10,792 bases of DNA from Chitinophagaceae bacterium (GCA_021738605.1 JAIPBY010000079.1:1-10792), one strand, 5' to 3'; shown: positions 1-6,552, numbered from the stretch's first letter. Made by a program: numbers and translations. Notes: generated by a model from the sequence alone, not told the origin.

Positions 1-668
1 TTGATATTTCTCATGTGAAACATGGGCGTGCCGTCTTCCTTGAAGACCCTAAGGGTGAATTTCTTTTTGTCAGCGTTTGGAAGAGCGATGATAAGGTTCC
101 CTTCATTATTGGTAAAAATAAGGCCTGAAGGGGTGAAAATATTTTCGTTGATGTTGTCCTCTATTTTGCCCGATAGGATAATGCCAATGCCTGTTTCCCT
201 TTTTATTTTTAAGGCTTTGTCGGGGGTTAGTTCACGCCTATCATTTGCAGTACTGGTATCATCAATCAATTTATTTTCCGATGTTGAAATTGATACATTG
301 CGAGAAAATGTTGAAGAATCTTTGACTGGTTTCATGGCAGCTGTAAATAAATACCTTCCTCCGGGGTTAACATAGTAAATCCGGTAAAAACTATTGGCAA
401 CGCCTGGCTTTTTATCTACATAGCCATTGGAAACCGATGTGGGATCTGGCATGGATACAATAGACCTGAATCCAGTCAGTGAATCAACAGATCGCTGTAT
501 AATCAGTTGTGACAGCTCGGGATGTGGGTTGAGCCATCCAATGATCACCATTCCATTTCTTTCTTTGACTGTAAAATGGGGAAGACTATCTCCTGCTTTT
601 GCCGATGCCAAGAATAGCAGGATAGCTAGGAAAGAAATGAAGATATTTTTCCCTTTGGGTGTACACAT
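1..668 (-). CDS. Secreted protein of unknown function (5' part only, cut by window start)
   Basis: The reading frame starts at ATG 668 and stays open to the window edge, so at least 222 residues are seen and the C-terminus is missing. An in-frame TAA lies two codons before this ATG, which makes it the first possible start. Residues 1-25 form a clear signal peptide: Lys5 and Lys7, a hydrophobic core FISFLAILLFLAS, and an AKA cleavage motif ending at Ala25. The protein is therefore exported across the inner membrane. Residues about 30-110 look beta-rich and resemble a fibronectin-III-like fold (WLNPHPELSQLIIQRS and later FYRIYYVNPGGRYLF). A second beta-rich stretch follows after about residue 150. 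The family is not recognised and no catalytic motif is visible. It begins 25 bases after the stop of the PLP-enzyme gene on the same strand and has its own promoter-like box in that gap. Confidence 0.8.
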   Translation of the reverse strand, partial: MCTPKGKNIFISFLAILLFLASAKAGDSLPHFTVKERNGMVIIGWLNPHPELSQLIIQRSVDSLTGFRSIVSMPDPTSVSNGYVDKKPGVANSFYRIYYVNPGGRYLFTAAMKPVKDSSTFSRNVSISTSENKLIDDTSTANDRRELTPDKALKIKRETGIGIILSGKIEDNINENIFTPSGLIFTNNEGNLIIALPNADKKKFTLRVFKEDGTPMFHMRNI

Positions 669-674
669 TGGTTA

Positions 675-682
675 CAAAGGTA
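675..682 (-). promoter_or_regulatory. Bacteroidota-type -7 promoter box (TACCTTTG)
   Basis: On the minus strand the sequence TACCTTTG matches the phylum's TAnnTTTG consensus. It ends only six bases before the ATG of the secreted-protein gene, which would give an almost leaderless transcript. No clear TTTG/TTG -33 element was found 17-23 bases upstream, so the call rests on one box. Confidence 0.5.
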
Positions 683-693
683 ACTACCTTGGA

Positions 694-1584
694 TTAGAAA
701 ATAAGTTCATTGTTGACAAGTGACCTGTTTCCTTGCAGGCCACCACTGTGAATTAACAATATTTTTGAATCTCTCGCGAATGCTCCTGCTTCCATCATGC
801 AGTAGAAGGCATGTACAAGTTTTCCTGTGTAGACAAAATCAGTAGGAATTTGGTGGGTGTTGAAAAAATCATTCATTGACTGCAACAACTGTACATTTTT
901 TTTGGCGTATCCACCAAAATGAAAATCAAAACGCATATCAAACCGCTTGTTTTTGATCTCTTCGTCAAACAACAACCGCTTGATTTCACCCGATATACTA
1001 AAATTATTTTTAAGCACTGAAACCAGCGTTAACTGTTGGTGAGACTGCAACCCTGCAATCAATCCAGCAGCCATTGTTCCTGTTCCACAGGCTGCAATGA
1101 TCCTGTCAAATCCTTGAACGCCAGGAATCTCCATGATATCTTTTGCACCCAACATTCCCAATCTGCCGTAGCCCCCGTTAGGAATGATGGCAAAGCCGGG
1201 ATAGGCGATTGGAAATTGGCCAAGGTCAATTGAATCGAAGGACTCCCTATTGATAAACTCAAGCTGCATGCCGTAAGACATGCAGTCTATTAAACTGTGG
1301 GATAGTTTTTTTGGCTTTTCCCCCCTCACATATCCAATGGATTCCAGGTTGTTTAGTTTTGCTGCATAGGCTGCAGCAACAAGATGATTCGAAAAGGGGC
1401 CTCCAAAGGTTAGGATACCTTTTTTTGCGCCCTTCTTTGCAGCAGCAAGGTAATGATTGAGTTTGAAAATCTTGTTTCCAGAAATAATAGGATGGAGCAG
1501 GTCAAGCCTTAAGATAGCAGCACTGATGCCATGGGTTTGAACATGTTTGTCGTTGATAGCTTGAATGATGATTTTTTCTAACAT
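694..1584 (-). CDS. PLP-dependent enzyme, ACC deaminase / D-cysteine desulfhydrase family
   Basis: This 296-residue protein belongs to the tryptophan-synthase-beta fold (fold type II) PLP enzymes. Visible motifs are SGNK (35-38) with Lys38 as the probable PLP Schiff-base lysine, FGGPFSNH (60-67) whose Ser-Asn-His contacts the substrate carboxylate in the family, IPNGGYGRLGMLGA (134-147), the phosphate-cup GTGT (167-170) and a C-terminal HSGG (279-282). Known members either deaminate 1-aminocyclopropane-1-carboxylate or desulfhydrate D-cysteine. Sequence alone does not separate these activities, and the usual Gln in GGxQSN is Phe here, so the substrate is open. It is cytoplasmic, with no signal or membrane segment. 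It is somewhat shorter than the roughly 330 residues of characterised ACC deaminases. ATG 1584 is the natural start. It is divergent from the nucleotidyltransferase gene. Confidence 0.88.
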   Translation of the reverse strand: MLEKIIIQAINDKHVQTHGISAAILRLDLLHPIISGNKIFKLNHYLAAAKKGAKKGILTFGGPFSNHLVAAAYAAKLNNLESIGYVRGEKPKKLSHSLIDCMSYGMQLEFINRESFDSIDLGQFPIAYPGFAIIPNGGYGRLGMLGAKDIMEIPGVQGFDRIIAACGTGTMAAGLIAGLQSHQQLTLVSVLKNNFSISGEIKRLLFDEEIKNKRFDMRFDFHFGGYAKKNVQLLQSMNDFFNTHQIPTDFVYTGKLVHAFYCMMEAGAFARDSKILLIHSGGLQGNRSLVNNELIF

Positions 1585-1592
1585 GATCTCTG

Positions 1593-1635
1593 CAAAGGTC
1601 GTATTTTGGTGCTTTGAAAATTCGGACTAATTTCG
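1593..1635. promoter_or_regulatory. Divergent promoter region (weak -7-like boxes)
   Basis: The 69-base gap between two divergent genes must hold both promoters. On the plus strand TTTG (1605-1608), 19 bases, then TAATTTCG (1628-1635) differs from TAnnTTTG at one position. On the minus strand GACCTTTG (1600-1593) lacks the leading T and sits eight bases before the ATG at 1584. Both are imperfect matches read by eye. Confidence 0.35.
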
Positions 1636-1653
1636 CACCATAAATTATCACTC

Positions 1654-2553
1654 ATGAAACCATCTTTGTTGATATTAGCTGCCGGCATGGCCTCCAGGTA
1701 CGGAGGAATGAAACAGATTGAAGCATTTGGTCCTGAAGGCGAAACCATCATGGATTATTCCATCTACGATGCCATCAGGGCAGGGTTTGGGAAAGTGGTC
1801 TTTGTGATCAGGGAAGATTTTGCGGAACAGTTCAAAGCCATCTTCGAGCCCAAATTGAAAGGGAGGATCCAGACGGAATACGTATACCAGCACCTTGATG
1901 CGCATCTTGACGGATACCAAAAGAGAGAAGATCGGGCCAAGCCCTGGGGAACGGCCCATGCAGTTTTGTGTGCAGCTGATGTGATCAACGAACCTTTTGC
2001 AGTAATCAATGCAGATGATTTTTATGGGCAGGATGCATTTGCGAAGGCCTATACTTTTTTAACAGGTTCATGCAATGAGAAACATTACTCCATCATTGGA
2101 TATCAATTGAAGCAAACACTATCAGATTATGGCACTGTCAACAGAGGAGTTTGTACCGTTAATGAAATGAACGATCTTATAGGGGTGACAGAGCGGTTGA
2201 ATATTGCAAGAAAAGATGGTGGTGTGGGTTGCGATGATGGTCTTCAGCCAGCTGAGCTTGACGAGGATACCATTGTTTCAATGAATTTCTGGTGCTTTGA
2301 TCCTTCTGTGTTTCAATACTCTTCAAAGCTGTTTCAACAATTCCTTACAGAAAGGGGGCAGGAGGAAAAGTCAGAATTTTTTATTCCCATCGTTGCTGAC
2401 CAATTCATCCGCGATGGGGAAGGCAGGGTGGAAGTTATTCCAACCAGTGCCATTTGGTTTGGCGTAACCTATAAGAATGATGCCCCTGCAGTAAAGGCGG
2501 GCATTGACAAATTGTTGGCAACAGGAGAATATCCAAGCAGTCTTTGGCACTGA
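1654..2553 (+). CDS. Nucleotidyltransferase (NTP_transferase / sugar-phosphate type)
   Basis: This 299-residue cytoplasmic protein has the signature of the GT-A-like nucleotidyltransferase superfamily. A glycine-rich nucleotide loop LAAGMASRYGGMKQ lies at residues 8-21, KPWGTAHAVL (97-106) is in the base- and ribose-binding region, and NADDFYG (119-125) has the Asp pair expected to bind Mg2+. These enzymes transfer a nucleotide from an NTP to a phosphorylated sugar or similar acceptor. The acceptor here cannot be named. Similar Bacteroidota proteins are generally annotated only as nucleotidyltransferases. The start is ATG 1654, with an A-rich upstream region (ATAAATTATCACTC) and no Shine-Dalgarno. 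The gene ends 11 bases from the convergent protease gene, and no terminator hairpin is visible in that gap. Confidence 0.85.
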   Translation: MKPSLLILAAGMASRYGGMKQIEAFGPEGETIMDYSIYDAIRAGFGKVVFVIREDFAEQFKAIFEPKLKGRIQTEYVYQHLDAHLDGYQKREDRAKPWGTAHAVLCAADVINEPFAVINADDFYGQDAFAKAYTFLTGSCNEKHYSIIGYQLKQTLSDYGTVNRGVCTVNEMNDLIGVTERLNIARKDGGVGCDDGLQPAELDEDTIVSMNFWCFDPSVFQYSSKLFQQFLTERGQEEKSEFFIPIVADQFIRDGEGRVEVIPTSAIWFGVTYKNDAPAVKAGIDKLLATGEYPSSLWH

Positions 2554-2564
2554 TCTGTTAATGG

Positions 2565-3668
2565 TTACCCCAGGACAACTTTTACCATATAAACATGGTC
2601 TTGGACTTTCTTGACCTGTTGGGTCCGGTTGATTCCTTTGATGGATGATGTGTTGCGGAGTTTGATGTTGATATCCTTATCAGCCTCTTTCAATGTTTCA
2701 ACAAGCTGGAAAATATTCTTCGATTTGGTGGCAAAAACAACCCCATTCGCTGAAGCCTGACGGGCGTTCAAGATACCTATCACTTCTCCGTTTTTGTTGA
2801 ATACAGGGCCTCCGCTGTTTCCAGGATTGGCACTAATGGTTATTTGGCAAGACATGGTATCACCCTCCAGACCTGTCCTCGCACTCAAGTAACCTTCGTT
2901 GTAAACAATTTCATCCTTGGGGTATCCAAGTGTGTAAACTGCTTCTGATAAATCGGTTTGTAGGCGGGTAAAGCCATAGGGCAACTGTTTGGGAGACTGA
3001 AAGTCCTGGTCATTGATTTTGATGACTGCAATATCTGCGTTGGCATCCTGGTGAACGATTTCAGCCAGGAAGTCTTCACCCTGAATGCTTTGGACATAAA
3101 TCTTTTTTGCGCCTTTCAGCACGTGTGCACTGGTAACAAGATAACCCTTGGGGTCGATCATGAAACTGGTACCGCCAAATTTTACATCTGAACCTGGTGC
3201 AATTTTCGTCCTGAATTTGTTGAACTCAGCCCGTTGGTTGCTGGATTGCTTTTCAAGGTTGCTTACCTTCCTTCTTAATTCTTCAATATCCCTGAAAGGG
3301 GTTTTGGGGGTGAAAATGGTCATCATCCCACTGATAAAAAGTGCTGTGATACCTGCAATTGATGCTGCTACAGCAACGACCCTGCGGTATTTGTTCCACA
3401 TGTTGACAATGCGGGTACCTGTTGTCAACTGTAGTTCTTTTATTTCTCCTGACTCCTGCATGGTATGATGGGTGTCATAAAGGTTGGACTTGAACCTTCT
3501 GATTTCGCCGTAACGGCCCATTTGCTCAAGGAAATAATGGTATTCTACTACAGTTTGATCCAATTCAGGGTTGTTCTTTCTCATTTCCTCAAAGGCAAGC
3601 TGCTCCTCAGGACCCATCTCCGCAGTAAGATATCTTTCTACCACTTCCGCCAATTCGAGTTGTTCCAT
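2565..3668 (-). CDS. Membrane-anchored trypsin/HtrA-like serine protease with anti-sigma-like N-terminus
   Basis: This 367-residue protein has three parts. Residues 1-95 are charged and helical (EVVERYLTAEMGPEEQLAFEEM, then PELDQTVVEYHYFLEQM), resembling the cytoplasmic part of Bacteroidota anti-sigma proteins but lacking a zinc HxxxCxxC motif. Residues about 97-119 (VVAVAASIAGITALFISGMMTIF) form one membrane helix. After a coiled-coil-like stretch (125-155), residues about 162-325 are an S1C-type serine protease: His182 in TSAHVL, Asp212 in ANADIAVIK and Ser285 in GNSGGP make a complete triad. The Arg/Lys-rich cytoplasmic flank (KYRR) predicts a periplasmic protease. No PDZ domain is seen, unlike DegP. 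It lies 11 bases after the sigma-factor gene, so the two are probably co-transcribed. I infer that it tethers or inhibits the sigma factor and couples release to an envelope signal; this is not demonstrated by sequence. Confidence 0.85.
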   Translation of the reverse strand: MEQLELAEVVERYLTAEMGPEEQLAFEEMRKNNPELDQTVVEYHYFLEQMGRYGEIRRFKSNLYDTHHTMQESGEIKELQLTTGTRIVNMWNKYRRVVAVAASIAGITALFISGMMTIFTPKTPFRDIEELRRKVSNLEKQSSNQRAEFNKFRTKIAPGSDVKFGGTSFMIDPKGYLVTSAHVLKGAKKIYVQSIQGEDFLAEIVHQDANADIAVIKINDQDFQSPKQLPYGFTRLQTDLSEAVYTLGYPKDEIVYNEGYLSARTGLEGDTMSCQITISANPGNSGGPVFNKNGEVIGILNARQASANGVVFATKSKNIFQLVETLKEADKDINIKLRNTSSIKGINRTQQVKKVQDHVYMVKVVLG

Positions 3669-3679
3669 TATATATACAA

Positions 3680-4243
3680 TTAAGCGTTTTTATATTGGGC
3701 AAAGAAGAGCTTTTTTAGCCTGACCAGGCATTTGTATTTCTGGTTCTTTGCATTGTCTGCGTTGGTATATCCAAAAAAGCTTGCTATTTCAAGCATGTTT
3801 TTCCGGTGTACATAAAAGGCTTCAATGAGGCTTTTACAGGGTTCTCCAATCTTTCCCATGGCCGTTCGCATGGTCTGGTACTGGAGGCTCAGCTTATCAT
3901 GTTCCTCAATATCATCCTCCACCTGCACAATCCTGTCAAAGTTCTCCACCTGGGTCTCTATTCGTCTGGAATGTTGTAACTTCTTGAGCCACAGTCTTCT
4001 GCAAACAGAATAAAGGTAAGTACGGATCTGACAGGTGAGTTCAAATTCGGGCAACCTTGATTTTTCATAGAGCACCATCATGGCTTCCTGAAAGATATCC
4101 CTGGCATCATCTTCTGTACCATTGTTATTGATGACAAAATGCTGGATCAGGCTGTAGTTTTCCTTGTAAACAGTCTCAATCGCGCCCTTGTCATTGTTGC
4201 CAATGGCCTTGAATAATTCCAATTCTTGTTCTGTAATAGCCAC
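3680..4243 (-). CDS. ECF-like RNA polymerase sigma factor
   Basis: This 187-residue protein has the two-domain layout of extracytoplasmic-function sigma factors. Region 2 spans about residues 20-90: DDARDIFQEAMMVLYEK resembles the core-binding helix and IRTYLYSVCRRLWLKKL the -10 recognition and melting helix. Region 4 spans about 120-180, with a helix-turn-helix around MLEIASFFGYTNADNAKNQKYKCLVRL for -35 recognition. The start is GTG at 4243; an in-frame TAA lies five codons upstream and the next in-frame ATG falls inside region 2, so GTG is the best choice. It is followed directly by the membrane protease/anti-sigma-like gene, as is common for ECF sigma and regulator pairs. No perfect housekeeping promoter is visible upstream. 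A GTAACCC inverted repeat there might be a self-recognised site. The regulon is unknown. Confidence 0.87.
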   Translation of the reverse strand: MAITEQELELFKAIGNNDKGAIETVYKENYSLIQHFVINNNGTEDDARDIFQEAMMVLYEKSRLPEFELTCQIRTYLYSVCRRLWLKKLQHSRRIETQVENFDRIVQVEDDIEEHDKLSLQYQTMRTAMGKIGEPCKSLIEAFYVHRKNMLEIASFFGYTNADNAKNQKYKCLVRLKKLFFAQYKNA

Positions 4244-4277
4244 AATAATCTTTTTTTAATACCTGTACGGCCTTTTT

Positions 4278-4323
4278 GTAACCCACAAAAGAACAAAAAA
4301 AAATCTTTTAAATTTCGGGTTAC
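4278..4323. repeat. Inverted repeat GTAACCC ... GGGTTAC between divergent genes
   Basis: GTAACCC at 4278-4284 and GGGTTAC at 4317-4323 are perfect 7-base inverted copies separated by 32 A/T-rich bases, in the gap between the sigma-factor gene and the small lipoprotein gene. The arms are too far apart to suggest a terminator. AAC-containing motifs are typical -35 elements of ECF promoters, so each arm could serve one divergent promoter. Chance occurrence is possible. Confidence 0.35.
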
Positions 4324-4329
4324 TTTCTT

Positions 4330-4337
4330 TTACTTTG
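4330..4337 (+). promoter_or_regulatory. Possible -7 box (TTACTTTG) for the small lipoprotein
   Basis: TTACTTTG matches TAnnTTTG at all fixed positions except the second, and lies 48 bases before the ATG at 4386. No TTTG -33 element was found at the proper spacing. It is listed because it is the closest match in this gap. Confidence 0.3.
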
Positions 4338-4385
4338 CGTATTAATTTACAATTATTCAATTTTAACATTCAAAAACCCAAAAGA

Positions 4386-4562
4386 ATGAAAAAGTTTTTC
4401 GCAATCTTGGCTATCGTAGCTCTCGCATCATGTGGTGGTTCTTCTGAAACTCCAGCTGCTGACACAACTGCTGTTGCTGTTGACACAACTGCTGTAGTTG
4501 ATACAACTGCTGTTGTTGACACTGCTGCTGCTGCTGCAGATACTACTGCTGCTGCCAAGTAA
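4386..4562 (+). CDS. Small Ala/Thr/Asp-repeat lipoprotein
   Basis: This is a 58-residue protein. Residues 1-15 (MKKFFAILAIVALAS) form a lipoprotein signal peptide and L-A-S-C places the lipidated cysteine at position 16. The mature part is only about 43 residues of low complexity: CGGSSETPAA followed by units of the form DTTAVV (three, the first extended by AV), then DTAAAAA and DTTAAAK. It has Asp but only the terminal Lys, so it is acidic and probably extended. After the lipidated Cys comes GGSSE, with no obvious inner-membrane retention Asp at +2. ATG 4386 is chosen over an upstream in-frame TTG at 4335 because it puts KK directly before the hydrophobic core and follows an A-rich stretch. 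The gene is monocistronic, with its own strong terminator. Function is unknown. The composition and setup fit an abundant small envelope lipoprotein, which is an inference. Confidence 0.8.
   Translation: MKKFFAILAIVALASCGGSSETPAADTTAVAVDTTAVVDTTAVVDTAAAAADTTAAAK
4461..4556 (+). repeat. In-frame tandem repeat (GAYACAACTGCTGTxGTT units)
   Basis: Units beginning GACACAACTGCTGT at 4461 and 4482 and GATACAACTGCTGT at 4500 repeat every 21 and then 18 bases. They are followed by diverged GACACTGCTGCTGCT (4518) and GATACTACTGCTGCT (4539). All are in frame and encode the DTTAVV-like units of the lipoprotein. The GCT runs could favour slippage and length variation in steps of codons. Confidence 0.8.
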
Positions 4563-4591
4563 TCTTTTTTTCATATGGCAAGCAATCGTTG

Positions 4592-4623
4592 AAGTCGTCC
4601 CGTTTCTACGGGATGACTTTTTT
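4592..4623 (+). terminator. Intrinsic terminator after the small lipoprotein
   Basis: AAGTCGTCCCGT (4592-4603) pairs with ACGGGATGACTT (4608-4619) over 12 positions, including one G-T wobble, with a TTCT tetraloop. T's run from 4618 to 4623, followed by ATTTTAT. It lies 30 bases after the lipoprotein stop. It isolates that gene from the helicase gene. Confidence 0.9.
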
Positions 4624-4652
4624 ATTTTATTGATTATCAGCTCTTTGTCTTG

Positions 4653-4688
4653 TTTGCTTCCCTTTCTCGCTGAATAAGTTTACCTTTG
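4653..4688 (+). promoter_or_regulatory. Promoter of the DEAD-box helicase gene
   Basis: TACCTTTG at 4681-4688 is a perfect TAnnTTTG -7 box. A TTTG at 4653-4656 could be the -33 element, though the 24-base spacing is slightly long. The box ends 15 bases before ATG 4704. A TTG inside this box, in frame with the gene, is therefore promoter sequence and not a start codon. Confidence 0.7.
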
Positions 4689-4703
4689 CAAAAAGTATTT
4701 AAT

Positions 4704-6395
4704 ATGAGTTTTGAAGCGTTAGGCATTGAAGAGTCGTTATTGCAAGGTATTCATGCCCTTGGGTTCACCGAACCCACCCCCATTCAGGAAAAAGCTATTC
4801 CCATTCTATTGAGCGGTACAAAGGACTTCGTCGGCCTGGCCCAAACGGGTACAGGCAAGACAGCAGCCTTTGGACTTCCCCTTTTACAGTTGGTCGACAG
4901 TGAAGCACGCCACCCCCAAGCTTTGGTGGTATGCCCAACCCGTGAGCTTTGCATGCAGATCACCAAAGACATTGCAAAATTTTCCCTTCACAAGAAATCC
5001 ATCAAGTCTGTAGCCGTTTATGGCGGTGCTTCTATTGGTGACCAAATCAGGGACCTTAAAAGAGGTGTACAAATTGTAGTCGCCACTCCCGGTCGATTGA
5101 TTGACCTCATTGAGCGCAAGGCCATCAACCTCGAAAACATCAACTATATCGTATTGGATGAGGCCGATGAGATGTTGAACATGGGTTTCAGGGAAGACAT
5201 CGAGTTTATCCTTGGTAATACGCCCAATAAAAACAGCATCTGGCTTTTCAGCGCAACCATGCCTTCAGAAGTAAAGCAGGTAAGCAAGCGTTTCATGACC
5301 ACGCCTGCTGAAGTGACCATTGGAAAGGCCAATTCCTCAAATGTAAACATTGACCATCAGTATTATACCACATCAGGGGTTAACCGCTACCATACCCTGA
5401 AAAGGATCATCGATTTCAATCCTGGTATTTATGGCATTATTTTCACCCGTACCAAGGCAGATGCACAAAGCATTACAGAATCACTGATCAGGGAAGGCTA
5501 TGATATTGAAGCCCTTCATGGTGACCTGACGCAGGCCCAGCGAGACAAGGTCATGGCACGTTTCAGGGAGAAAAGCCTTCAGTTGTTGATTGCTACAGAT
5601 GTTGCCGCCCGAGGGATTGATGTTCAGGGCATTACCCATGTTATCAACTATGAGCTTCCTGATGATCCGGAAGTCTATACCCATCGAAGTGGCAGAACAG
5701 GCCGTGCAGGAAACAGTGGTATCTGTATATCAATCATCAGCCAGCGCGAAGCCTATAGGTTGCGCCAGATTGAGAAGTTGCTGAACAACCGCTTTCACAA
5801 ACTCGACATTCCTTCCGGCAAAGACGTTTGCAGAAAGCAGTTCTTCCATTTTATCGATAAAATGTTGAAAGCAGACATCAGCCATGGAGAATATGAAACC
5901 TATATTCCTTTGCTCCGCGAGAAATTTGTGGACATGGAGAAGGAAGAGATCCTCACAAGGGTTGCTGCGCTGGAATTTGACCGATTCCTTCAGTATTATG
6001 AGAATGCAGCTGATTTGAATGTAAGGGACGATCGCAGGGCTGAAAGAACCAGCGACCGGTTTAATGAGCGTTCAACCGACAGGCGTGAGCCAGGGGGAAG
6101 AAGAATGGAGCGTTCATCTTCTGATCGTGGTGGAGCAGGTTATAAGAAGCTTTTCATCAATCTTGGAACCAAGGATGGTTTCTACAAAGCAAGTTTTTTG
6201 CAGTTCATTCTTGATCTCAGTGACCTGAAGAAAGAGGTTCTGGGCAAGATTGACATGAAAGAAATGAACAGTTGGGTAGAGATTGAAACTGGCGCGGCCA
6301 ATCAAATGATCAAGATGATTGATGGCAAAAAATTCAAGGGCAGACAGATCCGGATGAACGATGCCGACAGTGGAGGTCCAAGAAAGAGATTTTAA
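4704..6395 (+). CDS. DEAD-box ATP-dependent RNA helicase with DbpA-type RNA-binding domain
   Basis: This 563-residue cytoplasmic RNA helicase unwinds RNA duplexes with ATP. All core motifs are present: Q motif FTEPTPIQ (21-28), Walker A AQTGTGKT (46-53), PTREL (78-82), TPGR (128-131), DEAD (152-155), SAT (183-185), IIFTRT (245-250), ATDVAARGID (297-306) and HRSGRTGRAG (327-336). An Arg/Ser/Asp-rich flexible linker (about 438-478) leads to a compact C-terminal domain (479-553, KKLFINLGTKDGFYKASF...) of the DbpA RNA-binding type. That domain in E. coli DbpA directs the helicase to 23S rRNA, so a role in ribosome assembly is likely but inferred; CsdA/DeaD-like cold or RNA-decay roles remain possible. 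ATG 4704 is chosen because the longer TTG start would lie inside the promoter. No terminator is visible after the stop; the next promoter begins within eight bases. Confidence 0.95.
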   Translation: MSFEALGIEESLLQGIHALGFTEPTPIQEKAIPILLSGTKDFVGLAQTGTGKTAAFGLPLLQLVDSEARHPQALVVCPTRELCMQITKDIAKFSLHKKSIKSVAVYGGASIGDQIRDLKRGVQIVVATPGRLIDLIERKAINLENINYIVLDEADEMLNMGFREDIEFILGNTPNKNSIWLFSATMPSEVKQVSKRFMTTPAEVTIGKANSSNVNIDHQYYTTSGVNRYHTLKRIIDFNPGIYGIIFTRTKADAQSITESLIREGYDIEALHGDLTQAQRDKVMARFREKSLQLLIATDVAARGIDVQGITHVINYELPDDPEVYTHRSGRTGRAGNSGICISIISQREAYRLRQIEKLLNNRFHKLDIPSGKDVCRKQFFHFIDKMLKADISHGEYETYIPLLREKFVDMEKEEILTRVAALEFDRFLQYYENAADLNVRDDRRAERTSDRFNERSTDRREPGGRRMERSSSDRGGAGYKKLFINLGTKDGFYKASFLQFILDLSDLKKEVLGKIDMKEMNSWVEIETGAANQMIKMIDGKKFKGRQIRMNDADSGGPRKRF

Positions 6396-6402
6396 TTTGA
6401 TT

Positions 6403-6432
6403 TTTGAAAATGTTTTAAGTTTCTTATATTTG
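6403..6432 (+). promoter_or_regulatory. Promoter of the aromatic amino-acid operon
   Basis: TTTG (6403-6406), 18 bases, then TATATTTG (6425-6432) matches the Bacteroidota -33/-7 arrangement TTTG-N17-23-TAnnTTTG exactly. Transcription should start within a few bases of 6438. The leader peptide ATG is at 6438, so the transcript would begin at or nearly at that start codon. This is the best promoter match in the window. Confidence 0.8.
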
Positions 6433-6437
6433 CATAG

Positions 6438-6512
6438 ATGATATCGAACAGAACCCGTTACTTCTTTTATTTTTATTACTACTTTACCGGTGGTACGGGA
6501 ACTTTTTGTTGA
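6438..6512 (+). CDS. Tyr/Phe-rich leader peptide of the aromatic operon attenuator
   Basis: This open frame has 24 codons plus TGA, starting at ATG 6438 directly after an in-frame TAG. Residues 7-16 read RYFFYFYYYF: nine consecutive aromatic residues (five Tyr, four Phe) at 6459-6485, then TGGTGTFC and the stop at 6510-6512. Ten of 24 residues are Tyr or Phe and none is Trp. It lies between a strong promoter and a terminator, upstream of pheA and tyrA. This is what is expected of a regulatory leader peptide whose translation measures charged tRNA-Tyr and tRNA-Phe, by analogy with the enterobacterial pheL and trpL leaders. The peptide itself probably has no other job. The codons mix TAC/TAT and TTC/TTT, so low supply of either amino acid could stall the ribosome at the beginning of the run. 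Expression is not shown by sequence alone. Confidence 0.85.
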   Translation: MISNRTRYFFYFYYYFTGGTGTFC

Positions 6513-6552
6513 AAATCAAATATTAAACACAACATCAACATAAGGATCCCGG
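6454..6552 (+). promoter_or_regulatory. Protector and antiterminator pairings of the attenuator
   Basis: Segment 1 (6454-6461, CCCGTTAC) can pair with segment 2 (6493-6499, GTACGGG) with one bulged T. Segment 2, extended as CGGGAACTTT (6496-6505), can instead pair with AAGGATCCCG (6542-6551): nine of ten positions pair, including one G-T wobble, with one A-A mismatch. The second pairing uses up the 5' arm of the terminator. A ribosome stalled at the first Tyr/Phe codons (from 6459) covers segment 1 and frees segment 2, giving readthrough. A ribosome that reaches the stop at 6510 covers segment 2, so the terminator forms. Pairings were found by eye and no energies were calculated. Confidence 0.65.

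Noticed and set aside
22..723. Two plus-strand open frames (22-375 and 427-723) at the left end
   Set aside because: They lie antisense to the minus-strand frame open from 668 to the window edge, which has a perfect signal peptide and sensible composition; the plus frames show no domain or signal.
2554..2564. Shared bidirectional terminator between the convergent nucleotidyltransferase and protease genes
   Set aside because: The gap is only 11 bases and no GC-rich hairpin with T-tracts was seen there or in the adjacent gene ends.
4335..4385. In-frame TTG as an earlier start for the small lipoprotein
   Set aside because: It would add 17 residues before the MKK signal-peptide start and overlaps a promoter-like box.
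4686..4703. In-frame TTG as an earlier start for the DEAD-box helicase
   Set aside because: The TTG is part of the TACCTTTG promoter box; ATG 4704 gives the normal start of the Q-motif region.
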